A DNA stretch of 64,000 nucleotides from Hoeflea_A sp040932035. GTDB lineage: Bacteria; Pseudomonadota; Alphaproteobacteria; Rhizobiales; Rhizobiaceae. The stretch spans positions 1 to 64,000 of the forward strand of contig NZ_JBFRBB010000005.1 of assembly GCF_040932035.1 (NCBI RefSeq), read 5' to 3'. Of this stretch, positions 35,244 through 43,661 are shown piece after piece. Under the pieces are notes generated by a model. That model saw only the letters and a program-made list of their open reading frames with translations. It did not search any database and was not told the origin of the DNA. Made by a program: the position numbers and the translations under genes. Position 1 is the first letter of the stretch. Each line of letters begins with the position of its first letter.

Positions 35244-35328
35244 TGGTGCCCCCGGTCGGACTCGAACCGACACTTCCGAAGAAATTGGATTTTGAATCCA
35301 ACGCGTCTACCAGTTCCGCCACAGGGGC
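35244..35328 (-). tRNA. tRNA-Leu (anticodon CAA)
   Basis: Read on the minus strand the 85-base sequence folds as a class II tRNA. The acceptor stem is GCCCCTG/CGGGGGC with the 3' CCA encoded. The anticodon stem TTGGA/TCCAA has a TTCAAAA loop giving anticodon CAA. A long variable arm is present, and the T-arm loop GGTTCGAGTCC is standard. It decodes UUG leucine codons. Confidence 0.96.
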
Positions 35329-35357
35329 CCTGTGTCGTCTTGCAAATCAGCAGCCGG

Positions 35358-35385
35358 AATATACGTACAGGTAACGCCCGGTCAA
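35358..35385 (-). promoter_or_regulatory. Sigma-70-type promoter of tRNA-Leu
   Basis: On the minus strand TTGACC (35385-35380) and TATATT (35363-35358) are separated by 16 bases. The expected start near 35351 is about 23 bases before the tRNA 5' end. This is the clearest housekeeping promoter in the window. Confidence 0.75.
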
Positions 35386-35474
35386 CTTGCTTTTGCTAGC
35401 TTCAGCGACGAAAAGTGCAAAATCCGGTTTACGCCAAACACGATTCTTTCTATTACCACCGCGCCAACGGGGAC

Positions 35475-35784
35475 CATAAGAGCGAGTTGACGGTAAATTG
35501 AAACATTTGATGGCGGAAAATCGGTCCACTCGGATAGGCGCGTCGCGCAGCGCGATGTGGTACATCGGGCAAGCGGCGCAACGACGCCGATGGGCCGATA
35601 TTCCGCCACCCTTGAAAGGAAAGAGCTTGTTGATAAACAATGTCAAACGGGCCGGGCGATTTTGCCCGCTGACTGCGTTGGCTTGCGCTTGTGGTGGGGA
35701 AGCACCACGGCGCGCAACCCGCCTTGTCAGCGACCAAAATCGCCCCGGTCTAATGCTTCAATTTACCGTCAACTCGCTCTAATG
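35475..35784. repeat. 310-bp nested palindromic element (MITE-like)
   Basis: The ends are 36-base inverted repeats (35475-35510 and 35749-35784) identical at 33 positions, with a shared core GAGCGAGTTGACGG. Inside lies a second inverted pair (35511-35528 with 35591-35608, 16 of 18 matching), then a third (35653-35673 with 35726-35746, 18 of 21), and a small GTGGTG/CACCAC hairpin at 35691-35708. No protein is encoded. The layout fits a non-autonomous mobile or structured repeat. The right end includes the ATG of the downstream VTT protein gene. Clear target duplications were not seen. Confidence 0.7.
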
Positions 35785-36363
35785 CTCAGACGCCTTTACG
35801 ACTGGACCATGTCGCTTGCCGCAACGCGCCATGCCCGCATCGGTCTTGCCGGCGTCTCGTTCGTCGAAAGCTCGGTCTTCCCGATCCCGCCCGATGTGCT
35901 GCTCATTCCAATGGTCCTGGCGGACCGGGCCAACTGGTGGAAGAACGCGCTGATCTGCACGGTTGCATCTGTTCTCGGCGCACTGCTCGGCTATGCCATC
36001 GGCATGTTTCTGTACGAAGCCGTGGGCCAGCCGATCCTCGCATTCTACGGCAAGGAAGACGCCTTTGAGCGCATCAGCCAGTGGTATAACACCTATGGCG
36101 GCTGGGGCGTGCTGTTTGCCGCCATCACCCCGTTTCCCTACAAGGTGCTGACAATATTTTCCGGCGCCACCGGCCTGAACCTTGTGACATTTATTGTCGT
36201 CAGCGTCATTGGCAGGAGTTTCCGCTTCTTTCTCGTCGCCTATCTTCTATACAGATTCGGCGAGCCGATCCGGGCCTTTATCGAGAAATATCTCGGCATT
36301 CTTTTTGCCATATTCATGGTGCTACTGATCGGCGGCTTTTACGCGCTGCGTTTCGTATTTTAG
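35782..36363 (+). CDS. YqaA/DedA-like VTT-domain membrane protein
   Basis: The 193-residue inner-membrane protein belongs to the small VTT (SNARE-associated/DedA-related) family. MLRRLYDWTMSLAATRHA is the usual beginning for YqaA relatives. FVESSVFPIPPDVLLIPMVLA is the re-entrant family motif, AITPFPYKVLTIFSG a conserved polar segment, and three to four further hydrophobic stretches follow. DedA relatives influence lipid transport and envelope homeostasis. The start codon lies inside the end of the palindromic element and no ribosome-binding site is visible; ATG 35809 is an alternative. Confidence 0.88.
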   Translation: MLRRLYDWTMSLAATRHARIGLAGVSFVESSVFPIPPDVLLIPMVLADRANWWKNALICTVASVLGALLGYAIGMFLYEAVGQPILAFYGKEDAFERISQWYNTYGGWGVLFAAITPFPYKVLTIFSGATGLNLVTFIVVSVIGRSFRFFLVAYLLYRFGEPIRAFIEKYLGILFAIFMVLLIGGFYALRFVF

Positions 36364-36374
36364 AGGGAAATTCA

Positions 36375-36890
36375 ATGGTTGCGCTCAACGCACCCACCGG
36401 TGGCGAAAAAACAATACAGGCGCTGGCAATAGCCGTCGCCATGGCGCTTGTCGTCGGCGCCGCGCTGGGGTTCGAGCATATTGGCGGGTATATCCCCTGC
36501 GCCCTGTGTCTTGAACAGCGCACGCCCTATTATGTCGGCGTGCCGGTGATGATTGTCGCAGCCATTTCATCGGCGATGAAAGCACCTGCCATCATTACCA
36601 GAACACTGTTCGTCGCCGGCGGAGGCCTGATGATCTATGGCGCCGGGCTCGGCGTTTACCACTCCGGTGTAGAATGGGCCTGGTGGGAGGGTCCCGCGGA
36701 CTGCAGCGGCGCTGCCGGCCTCACCACCGATGCCAGTAATCTTCTGAGCGATCTCAATGCCATCAAGCCGCCGGCCTGCAATGAAGCCGCGCTCAGGGTG
36801 CTCGGCCTTTCCTTCGCCGGTTGGAACGTGATTGCAAGCGTGATCCTTGCAATTGCCTGCCTGCGCGGCGCGTTTGGCAGCAGGGCCTGA
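36375..36890 (+). CDS. Disulfide bond formation protein B (DsbB family)
   Basis: This 171-residue, four-helix membrane protein carries the DsbB first redox pair CALCLEQRTPYY (about 42-53). A second periplasmic pair is formed by C in GPADCSGAAG and C in KPPACNEAA (about 115-140). It would reoxidise a DsbA-type thiol oxidase and pass electrons to quinone. It lies 11 bases after the VTT gene, so the two are probably co-transcribed. Confidence 0.93.
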   Translation: MVALNAPTGGEKTIQALAIAVAMALVVGAALGFEHIGGYIPCALCLEQRTPYYVGVPVMIVAAISSAMKAPAIITRTLFVAGGGLMIYGAGLGVYHSGVEWAWWEGPADCSGAAGLTTDASNLLSDLNAIKPPACNEAALRVLGLSFAGWNVIASVILAIACLRGAFGSRA

Positions 36891-36950
36891 CAGCACGACA
36901 GAAAACAAGGTTGATATGTTGCGTGCGATGCCCAGATCGCTTTCGACGCA

Positions 36951-37508
36951 TCAGGGCTCCAGCTCGACATCCCAGTAGAGATAGTCCATCCAGCTTTCGT
37001 GCAGATAGTTGGGCGGGAACATGCGGCCGTTATTGTGCAGATCATGCACCGTCGGATGATAGGGCTTTTGCGCCGGGAACATCCGCGCCTGCTTCGGCAT
37101 CTTGCCGCCCTTTTTCAGATTGCAGGACGAACAGGCCGCAACGATATTCTCCCAGGTCGTCTCCCCGCCATAGCGGCGCGGAATGACGTGATCGAAGGTC
37201 AGATCCTTTTCGGTACCGCAATACTGGCACTTGAACCGGTCGCGCAGAAACACGTTGAACCGTGTAAAGGCTGGATAACGGCTTGGTTTTACGTAACTTT
37301 TCAGGCAAACGACACTGGGCAGCGCCATCGACATGCTGGGAGACGACACGCGGTGCTCATATTCGGCCAGGATGTTCACACGGTCGAGAAAGACCGCCTT
37401 TATCGCATCCTGCCAGGACCAAAGCGATAAAGGGTAGTAGCTGAGGGGCCGGTAATCGGCATTCAGCACCAGCGCCGGAAGCGCATCGGGTGATACTGCA
37501 ATCGTCAA
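36951..37508 (-). CDS. HNH endonuclease family protein
   Basis: The 185-residue protein contains an HNH nuclease domain (about 90-150). The zinc cysteine pairs are CQYCG and CSSCN, the catalytic region is LTFDHVIPRRYGG, and the Asn is in TTWENIVAACSSCN. This is the common chromosomal rhizobial HNH protein of unknown role rather than a phage or intron enzyme. The start is TTG at 37508, supported by GGAG seven bases upstream. Confidence 0.9.
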   Translation of the reverse strand: MTIAVSPDALPALVLNADYRPLSYYPLSLWSWQDAIKAVFLDRVNILAEYEHRVSSPSMSMALPSVVCLKSYVKPSRYPAFTRFNVFLRDRFKCQYCGTEKDLTFDHVIPRRYGGETTWENIVAACSSCNLKKGGKMPKQARMFPAQKPYHPTVHDLHNNGRMFPPNYLHESWMDYLYWDVELEP

Positions 37509-37635
37509 TTCACTCTCCTGAGTGATTCGCCAGTCGTCTTCGATATATTAGGCCGGTTGTTACAGGATTGTGAAGTAATCTCAGGAAATTGACGATGATT
37601 GATGCCTGTGCGGCCTCCGCATCGGCCAAACATCG

Positions 37636-38289
37636 CTATCCGGTGGGAATCACATCCCCGCGCCGCATCTCGGTTGAATAATACGCCCAAAACAGCCGCG
37701 CGGCCACACCCCTCCAGGGCTGCCACCGGCAGGCTATTTCACGCAACGTCTTTTGATCGGGGCGATTGCCCATCTGAAATGCATGGCCGGCGGCGCTTTG
37801 CAGCGCAACATCGCCGGCAGGGAATATATCGCCATGGCCGGCGCAAAAAAGCAGGTAGACCTCGGCGGTCCACACGCCGACGCCCTTCAGCGCCGTCATC
37901 GCCGCGATGGAATCCCCGGCCGGCATCGCACACAGGGCACGCGGGTCGATATCGCCGCTTATGATTGCATTTGCAGCCCCCTTGAGCGTCGTTTCCTTCG
38001 ACCGAGACAGCCCTATCCTGCGGCATTGTTCATCGTCAAGCGCTGCGATCTGTTCCGGAGCACAGCCCTGCGCCTCGTCGACAAGCCGTTTCCAGATTGC
38101 CGCGGCGGCAGCTTTTGAAACCATTTGCGCGACGATGATTTCAGCTAAGCCCCGAAATCCGGGCGCCCTTCTGCGAAGCGGCACCGGACCGGCCTTTTCC
38201 ACAACCTCGGCAAGGCGTCCATCGATCCGCACAAGCGCCTCGAGCCCTTCGGCAACATCATCCGGCGTCTCGATCGTTCTGACATTCAT
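37636..38289 (-). CDS. DNA-3-methyladenine glycosylase II (AlkA-type)
   Basis: This 217-residue HhH-GPD glycosylase excises alkylated bases. The helix-hairpin-helix ALKGVGVWTAEVYLLF (about 137-152) is followed by the catalytic Asp in FPAGDVALQSA. ATG 38289 is chosen because GGAG lies upstream and homologs start there; the frame is open 45 more codons. The AlkA N-domain is missing, as in short bacterial forms. It is divergent from gluQRS. Confidence 0.9.
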   Translation of the reverse strand: MNVRTIETPDDVAEGLEALVRIDGRLAEVVEKAGPVPLRRRAPGFRGLAEIIVAQMVSKAAAAAIWKRLVDEAQGCAPEQIAALDDEQCRRIGLSRSKETTLKGAANAIISGDIDPRALCAMPAGDSIAAMTALKGVGVWTAEVYLLFCAGHGDIFPAGDVALQSAAGHAFQMGNRPDQKTLREIACRWQPWRGVAARLFWAYYSTEMRRGDVIPTG

Positions 38290-38459
38290 ATCTGGCGCTC
38301 CGGGCCTCCTGACAAATCGGATATTTACCGCTCCGCGGTGCAATTTCGACTGGTACGGCTTTGAATTTTCGCTTTCTTCATGTCTATGCTGCAGCAATAT
38401 GCAAAACCCGATCAACCCTCGCAATGCCGGAGCTGCGCAGTGTCAGAAAACCGCATCAG

Positions 38460-39344
38460 ATGACCTTGTCCCAGCGTGTCTTCCGGTTTGCGCCGAGCCC
38501 CAATGGCGCCCTTCATCTCGGCCATGCCTACTCGGCGTTGCGCAACTATGAACTGGCCCAAGAATGCGGAGGCGTCATGCTGTTGCGCATGGAGGACATC
38601 GACACCGTCCGGTGCACACCGCAGTTCGAGCAGCGCATTGTCGAAGACCTCCACTGGCTCGGCATTACCTGGCCGGAGCCCGTCCGCCGCCAGAGCGATC
38701 ATTTCGAGGACTATCGCAACGCACTTGCGCGACTACAGGAGATGGGTCTCGTCTACCCGGCATTTCTGACGCGTCGGCAGATTCGAGACAAGGTCAATGA
38801 GACTGACAAAAAATGGCCGCGTGACCCGGACGGCGCACCGCACTATCCCGGCGATGAACGCCTGCTGCCTGAGAGGAAACGGCTCGAACTGATCAGTTCC
38901 GGCCTTCCGTTCGCCTGGCGTCTGGACATGCAAAAAGCCTGTGCGATTGCGGGAAGCGCGCTGACCTGGCGAGAAAGCGGCAACGGTCCGGACGGGCAAA
39001 CCGGCCTGATCGATGCAGAACCCGAACGCTGGGGTGACGTGATCCTGGCGCGCAAGGATACGCCAACCAGCTATCACCTGTCCGTGGTAATAGATGATGC
39101 CTTGCAGGAAATCAGCGACGTCGTGCGCGGCCATGACCTGTTCCACGCGACATCCGTCCACAGGCTCCTGCAAAGGCTCCTGAACCTTCCTGAACCGAAC
39201 TATCGCCACCATCGGCTTTTGACGGATGAAAGCGGACGAAAGCTGTCGAAGAGCAGCGGAGATACCGCCATAGGCGCTTTGCGCGAGCGCGGTTTGACGG
39301 CTGAGAATGTCATTCAAAAATGCAAAACCGGCGCCAGGATCTGA
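38460..39344 (+). CDS. gluQRS: Glutamyl-Q tRNA(Asp) synthetase
   Basis: GluQRS attaches glutamate to queuosine in tRNA(Asp). The 294-residue protein corresponds to the catalytic half of glutamyl-tRNA synthetase, with FAPSPNGALHLGHAYSAL (HIGH motif) and KLSKSSG (KMSKS motif), and lacks an anticodon-binding domain. The cysteines that bind zinc in the E. coli enzyme are not present in the corresponding segment (AFLTRRQIRDKVNE). ATG 38460 fits homolog starts. Its stop codon lies in a hairpin that also serves the opposite-strand gene. Confidence 0.94.
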   Translation: MTLSQRVFRFAPSPNGALHLGHAYSALRNYELAQECGGVMLLRMEDIDTVRCTPQFEQRIVEDLHWLGITWPEPVRRQSDHFEDYRNALARLQEMGLVYPAFLTRRQIRDKVNETDKKWPRDPDGAPHYPGDERLLPERKRLELISSGLPFAWRLDMQKACAIAGSALTWRESGNGPDGQTGLIDAEPERWGDVILARKDTPTSYHLSVVIDDALQEISDVVRGHDLFHATSVHRLLQRLLNLPEPNYRHHRLLTDESGRKLSKSSGDTAIGALRERGLTAENVIQKCKTGARI

Positions 39345-39352
39345 CGCCGGTT
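39314..39352 (-). terminator. Terminator of the small membrane protein gene, overlapping the gluQRS end
   Basis: AACCGGCG (39326-39333) pairs with CGCCGGTT (39345-39352). On the minus strand it is followed by TTGCATTTTT, so it most likely ends the minus-strand gene at 39384. It overlaps the gluQRS stop codon. Confidence 0.65.
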
Positions 39353-39383
39353 AATCTGCATAAATCGGTCTGAGTTGGCTTGA

Positions 39384-39671
39384 TCAGGTCCGAAGGAACA
39401 GGTGCTTGAACACCGCCAGGACAAGCAGCGATCCGAAGGCGCCGACCAGGGCCGAGCCAACAACCACTTCCATCCTGCCAAGCGGCAGCCCAACCAGTTC
39501 GGCCAGGAACAGTCCAAGAGCCAGACCGGTTCCCAGTATGGTCATATTGCCAAACACGCCGAATCCGATCGAGCCCATCACGCCATCCATGGCATGACCG
39601 ACAAAGAAGCAGATCACGACACAGGCAATCAGCAGCCCGTAAGCCATTTCCGGCGACAAGTATCCAAACAT
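39384..39671 (-). CDS. Small conserved membrane protein of unknown function
   Basis: This 95-residue protein has three hydrophobic segments (about 10-27, 33-60, 66-90) with glycine-rich stretches (GSIGFGVFGNMTILGTGLALG). The pattern resembles small envelope proteins of the GlsB/YeaQ kind but no firm family match can be made. GGAGCAAGGAT precedes the ATG, and a terminator follows. Function is unknown. Confidence 0.7.
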   Translation of the reverse strand: MFGYLSPEMAYGLLIACVVICFFVGHAMDGVMGSIGFGVFGNMTILGTGLALGLFLAELVGLPLGRMEVVVGSALVGAFGSLLVLAVFKHLFLRT

Positions 39672-39824
39672 ATCCTTGCTCCGTCATTTGCAGGCGCGAA
39701 GCCTCAGTGCCGCCCTACACTTTCGAGAAACCTCCGCGTGACAATTCATTTGCCAGGTCCTGATGATACCCGAAAATCTACTGGTTTTGTCGGAATGTAG
39801 AAATTGCAGTTAATACAAAGTGGA

Positions 39825-39852
39825 TGCAAAAGCCCGCATTTTAGGGCTTTTT
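39825..39852 (-). terminator. Terminator of the BrkB-like gene
   Basis: AAAAGCCC (39828-39835) pairs with GGGCTTTT (39844-39851) around an eight-base loop. On the minus strand the stem ends in TTTT. It lies 33 bases after the BrkB-like stop codon. The symmetric A/T flanks would also allow plus-strand activity, but no plus gene ends there. Confidence 0.65.
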
Positions 39853-39884
39853 ACCATTGGTTCACCCTAATGGCCGCACCAGTA

Positions 39885-40712
39885 TCACTTACGCTCGGCA
39901 AGGATCGAGGCGTTCAGCTCCGCGCCCAGAATGAAGATCGCTGCAACAATATACAGGAAAATCAATGCGATCATGATGGAGGCCAGCCCCGCATAGGTCG
40001 CAACATAGGTGGAGAAGCGTTGCAGATAGGCTGAAAATGCGAGCGCTCCGGTCATCCAGAAAATCATGGTTACCAAAACCCCCGGAACGATTGCCCTGAA
40101 GGGCCTGTAACCGGCCGGCAACCAGCGATGACAGACGATCAAACCGACAAAAAGCAGGACCACGGCAACCACCAGCCGCCAGTTGTCCAGATGGGAAATC
40201 AGGTCGTCCGACCAGGGAGCCCATTTGCGCAAAAGATCGGTCAAAAGCGGCGCCAAGACAAGAAGAAAGCTGATCGCCAGCAATATCAGCGTTGCGATAA
40301 TGATAAACCCGAGGCTCTGGGCGCGGGTAAAGAATATAGAGCGCCGGTCGTCGACGCGGTAAGCCCGGTTGAGCGCGACACGCAACGCTTCGACCCCGTT
40401 GGAGGCAAAAAAAGCGGCCGTGAGGACCGATACCGTCAGCACACCGCCGCGATTGACGGTCAGGACAGTCAGCACCTGTTGCGAAATCGGTTCGGCTATC
40501 GATTTGGGCCAGGTATCGAAAATTATGTGAACCGCCGTATCGGCAAAGGCGTCGGCTCCGACAAAACTCGCCAGCGACGTTGCGAAAATCAAAAACGGGA
40601 AGACGGCCAGCAAGGTGGACAGTGCGACATGGCTGGCCATCGCCCAGCCGTCATCCTGATTGAAATGGATCACGGCGCCCGAGACCACTTTCCACGCCTG
40701 CTGTGCTGTCAT
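39885..40712 (-). CDS. YihY/BrkB family inner-membrane protein
   Basis: This 275-residue integral membrane protein of the YihY/BrkB family (once thought to be RNase BN) begins with a short cytoplasmic segment containing DDGWAMASHVALSTLLAVFP. Six hydrophobic helices follow, with SNGVEALRVALNRAYRVDDRR in the central loop. Function in the family is unsettled. ATG 40712 is chosen because GGGAGG lies upstream; a GTG at 40733 is in frame. Confidence 0.9.
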   Translation of the reverse strand: MTAQQAWKVVSGAVIHFNQDDGWAMASHVALSTLLAVFPFLIFATSLASFVGADAFADTAVHIIFDTWPKSIAEPISQQVLTVLTVNRGGVLTVSVLTAAFFASNGVEALRVALNRAYRVDDRRSIFFTRAQSLGFIIIATLILLAISFLLVLAPLLTDLLRKWAPWSDDLISHLDNWRLVVAVVLLFVGLIVCHRWLPAGYRPFRAIVPGVLVTMIFWMTGALAFSAYLQRFSTYVATYAGLASIMIALIFLYIVAAIFILGAELNASILAERK

Positions 40713-40936
40713 ACATCGCCTCCCGGGGTCCACTGACGGCTATCCGTCCGCCGGTCATTATCGCCATCTGGCCGCCAGTTATGCATGTAATAGCAAAGAA
40801 AGTGATTTCAAAAGAACCCGATATCGGCTCAATACACGGCGGCATGGCTTGTCAAAGCGAAATGCCAAGAGCTAATGAACGTGTTTTGCAGCTCCGGGTG
40901 CAATCCCGGAAACGCCAACGAGGACCGGAGCAATTC

Positions 40937-41767
40937 ATGCAACAGCACAAATCCATTCTAGTAACCGGATGCTCATCGGGTATCGGGGCCTATTGCGCTC
41001 GTGCCTTGAAAGATGATGGCTGGCGGGTTTTCGCTACGGCGCGCAAACCCGAAGATATCGATCACCTGAAATCGGACGGTCTGGAGACTTTCTATCTCGA
41101 TTATCGCGAACCCGATAGCATTGCCAAACTGGCAAAGGACGTGCTGGAGCTGACCGGCGGGCGACTCGACGCGCTGTACAATAACGGCGCCTACAGCCAG
41201 CCGGGAGCGGTCGAGGACCTGAGCACCGATGCGCTGCGTGAGCAGTTCGAGGCCAATTTTTTCGGCTGGCATGACCTGACAAAACGCATCGTTCCGGTCA
41301 TGCGCAGCCAGGGCCACGGCCGCATTGTGCAATGCTCCTCGATCCTGGGTCTGGTTCCTATGCGCTGGCGCGGTGCCTACAGCGCGTCGAAATTCGCGCT
41401 GGAAGGCCTGTCGGTGACGCTGCGTCACGAGCTAGCCGGAACCGACATTCATCTCAGCCTGATAGAGCCCGGTCCGATCGAATCGAAGATCGCCATCAAC
41501 GCACTGCATTACATAGAAAAGAACATTGATGTCGAAGGCTCGGTTCACCGCGCCGACTACGAAAGGGAATTGCAGCGCCTGCGGCAGGGAGGCGTGCGGT
41601 CGAAAACCAAACTCCGGCCCGATGCGGTCTATGCCGTTCTCAAGCATGCGCTGGAAAGCAGCAGGCCAAAGCCGCACTACGTTCTGACGCGCCCGGCAAA
41701 GATCGCCACGGCTCTCAAACGTCTTCTTCCGGCCGGCGTTCTCTATGGCATATTGGAAAAACGCTAA
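40937..41767 (+). CDS. Short-chain dehydrogenase/reductase (classical)
   Basis: This 276-residue SDR has a complete active site. The cofactor loop is TGCSSGIGAYCA (about 10-21), NNGAYS replaces the usual NNAG, the catalytic Ser is in QCSSILG, and the Tyr/Lys are in AYSASKFALEG. The substrate is unknown. GGACCGGAG precedes the ATG; the frame is open further upstream without support. It is divergent from the BrkB-like gene, with a 224-base gap. Confidence 0.92.
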   Translation: MQQHKSILVTGCSSGIGAYCARALKDDGWRVFATARKPEDIDHLKSDGLETFYLDYREPDSIAKLAKDVLELTGGRLDALYNNGAYSQPGAVEDLSTDALREQFEANFFGWHDLTKRIVPVMRSQGHGRIVQCSSILGLVPMRWRGAYSASKFALEGLSVTLRHELAGTDIHLSLIEPGPIESKIAINALHYIEKNIDVEGSVHRADYERELQRLRQGGVRSKTKLRPDAVYAVLKHALESSRPKPHYVLTRPAKIATALKRLLPAGVLYGILEKR

Positions 41768-41857
41768 GCGGGCCAATTTGTCACAATCCAAAAGGGGCGG
41801 ACGGTCACGTTTATCGTGCTATGTCGCGGACCAACGACAAAAATCAGCAGGGATCCA

Positions 41858-42055
41858 ATGACAACGTTCCTCTACTATCTGACAATGGTGGTCATGGCGG
41901 CCGTCGTCTTCGTTTTGTTTCGCGGCCTCCTCAACATGATGCGCGGCGGCTCGGGAAACCTGTCCAACAAACTGATGCAGATGCGGGTTCTTCTGCAGTT
42001 CATTGCGGTCGTGCTGATTGTGGTTGTATTGTGGATCACCGGCGGCGGACGCTGA
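41858..42055 (+). CDS. Twin-transmembrane small protein (HIG1-like)
   Basis: This 65-residue protein has two hydrophobic helices (about 3-22 and 43-61) separated by a basic, Gly-rich loop FRGLLNMMRGGSGNLSNKLMQMRV. The loop matches the HIG1-like twin-transmembrane proteins that precede the PduO-type adenosyltransferase gene in many alphaproteobacteria. In eukaryotes HIG1 proteins associate with respiratory complexes; the bacterial role is unknown. The ATG follows GGATCC-type sequence; the next gene starts 13 bases later. Confidence 0.8.
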   Translation: MTTFLYYLTMVVMAAVVFVLFRGLLNMMRGGSGNLSNKLMQMRVLLQFIAVVLIVVVLWITGGGR

Positions 42056-42068
42056 GGGATTATTGCCA

Positions 42069-42644
42069 TTGGTCAAACTGAACAAGATCTACACGCGGAC
42101 GGGTGATGCTGGCACCACCGGACTTGGCACCGGGGAACGCCTGGCTAAGCACGATCTTCGCATCGAGGCATTCGGCACGGTGGACGAGGCCAATGCCTGC
42201 GTCGGCATGGCTCGGCTTCACACCGCAGGACTTGCCGATCTCGATGAGATTCTCGCCAGGGTTCAAAATGATTTCTTCGACCTCGGAGCTGACCTGGCAA
42301 CACCCGACAATGGCAAAAAGTTGAAATACGAGCCGTTGCGCATCAGCGACCAGCAGGTCGAACGCGTCGAAGCCGAAATCGACCGGCTTAACGGCAAACT
42401 CGATCCGTTGCGGTCATTCGTTCTACCCGGCGGATCGCCGGCCGCAGCCGCTTTGCACCTGGCAAGGACCGTTGCGCGCCGCGCCGAGAGGCTGATGGTC
42501 GCGCTCAATGAAACCGGCACACATGTCAATCCGGCCGGACTTCGCTACATAAACCGTATCTCCGATCTGCTCTTTGTGGCCGCCCGCTGCGCCAATGAAA
42601 ACGGCAAAGCCGACGTGTTGTGGGTGCCCGGGGAAAACCGCTGA
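42069..42644 (+). CDS. Cob(I)alamin adenosyltransferase, PduO type
   Basis: The 191-residue enzyme transfers the adenosyl group of ATP to cob(I)alamin. The ATP-binding N-terminus VKLNKIYTRTGDAGTTGLGTGERL and the family signatures IEAFGTVDEANA, FVLPGGSPAAAALHLART and VAARCANE are present. No ATG is available. TTG 42069, directly before VKLNKIYTRTGD, is the likely start, preceded by GAGGG; TTG 42063 is an alternative. Confidence 0.93.
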   Translation: MVKLNKIYTRTGDAGTTGLGTGERLAKHDLRIEAFGTVDEANACVGMARLHTAGLADLDEILARVQNDFFDLGADLATPDNGKKLKYEPLRISDQQVERVEAEIDRLNGKLDPLRSFVLPGGSPAAAALHLARTVARRAERLMVALNETGTHVNPAGLRYINRISDLLFVAARCANENGKADVLWVPGENR

Positions 42645-42678
42645 TCCCGGAGCCACCCGGCGGGAGACGGAGCCAGCC

Positions 42679-43437
42679 ATGTTCATTCCGCTGCACGATA
42701 AAAACGATCTGGAACATATCGACGTCCAGTATGTGACACTCGCGCTGATCGGACTGAATGTCGCGATGTGGGTGCTGACGGCGCTCAGCGGTGAGAATGG
42801 AAGTTTCACCAATGCCGCGGTTCTCGGCCTCGGCTTTATTCCGGCGGTTGCCTATGGCAGTGCTGAACTCGCACCTGAATTTGCAGTGGTGCCGGAAACC
42901 GCGACCTACATCACCTATGCCTTCCTGCATGCCGATTTCTGGCACCTGGCCGGCAACATGCTGTTTTTGTGGGTCTTCGGCGACAATATCGAGGATGCAC
43001 TCGGTCATTTCAGGTTTCTGATTTTCTATCTCGCCTGTGCCGCCGCAGGCGCCCTGGCTCATGGATTGTTGCAGCCTGTCTCGGAGGCCCCTCTGATCGG
43101 CGCTTCCGGAGCTGTTGCCGGCATTGTCGCGGCCTATCTGATCCTGCATCCGCGCATTCGGGTCTGGGTCCTTGTTCTCGGCCGCTTGCCGCTGCCTCTT
43201 CCCGCTTATATCCCGCTGGCGATCTGGATCGGCTTTCAGTTCTTCATGGTCGTAACAGACGGTGACAGCGGCGTATCCTGGGCGGCGCATATCGGCGGCA
43301 TAGTCGCCGGCGCCATTCTCGTTGTTCTGTTGAAACGCAAAGACGTGCCCTTGTTCGACCGCCGCATCATCTCCCCGTGGGCCGTTGTTCACAAGCACGG
43401 TCCGGATCAGCAAACGCCGCCCCGGTGGGGACGTTAA
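42679..43437 (+). CDS. Rhomboid family intramembrane serine protease
   Basis: This 252-residue, six-helix membrane protein has the rhomboid catalytic dyad: Ser in GASGAVAGIVAAY (about 137-149) and His in AAHIGGIVAGA (about 198-208). The oxyanion-region HLAGNMLFLWVFGDNIED is also present. It would cleave transmembrane substrates; none are known. The ATG follows GGAGAC...GGAG, 34 bases after the adenosyltransferase stop. Confidence 0.93.
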   Translation: MFIPLHDKNDLEHIDVQYVTLALIGLNVAMWVLTALSGENGSFTNAAVLGLGFIPAVAYGSAELAPEFAVVPETATYITYAFLHADFWHLAGNMLFLWVFGDNIEDALGHFRFLIFYLACAAAGALAHGLLQPVSEAPLIGASGAVAGIVAAYLILHPRIRVWVLVLGRLPLPLPAYIPLAIWIGFQFFMVVTDGDSGVSWAAHIGGIVAGAILVVLLKRKDVPLFDRRIISPWAVVHKHGPDQQTPPRWGR

Positions 43438-43661
43438 TTTTGCAACTGCTCACGCGAGGGCGAACAGAAATGACGCAGCTGCAGCATAATCGCGATTGAC
43501 GTAAGCGGTAACTTGCAGATATGTGACTGCCAAGAGGCTCGAAATTCAAATTGTCCGGGCAAATTGTTGGCCAGAATTGAACATGTTCATGTCGCCTTCC
43601 AGCCATCATTCAGCGATCCGGATGTGCACATATATGCGCACGATTTGAGAAAGGTAAGCGA

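Noticed and set aside
35240..35785. Genomic island integrated at tRNA-Leu with attachment sites
   Set aside because: No integrase and no repeat of the tRNA 3' end was seen inside the window; only the palindromic element and an unusual neighbouring gene support it.
41819..42085. Minus-strand frame opposite the HIG1-like gene
   Set aside because: Composition is His/Gln/Asn-rich shadow sequence of two real genes; the plus-strand protein has two clear helices and a conserved loop.
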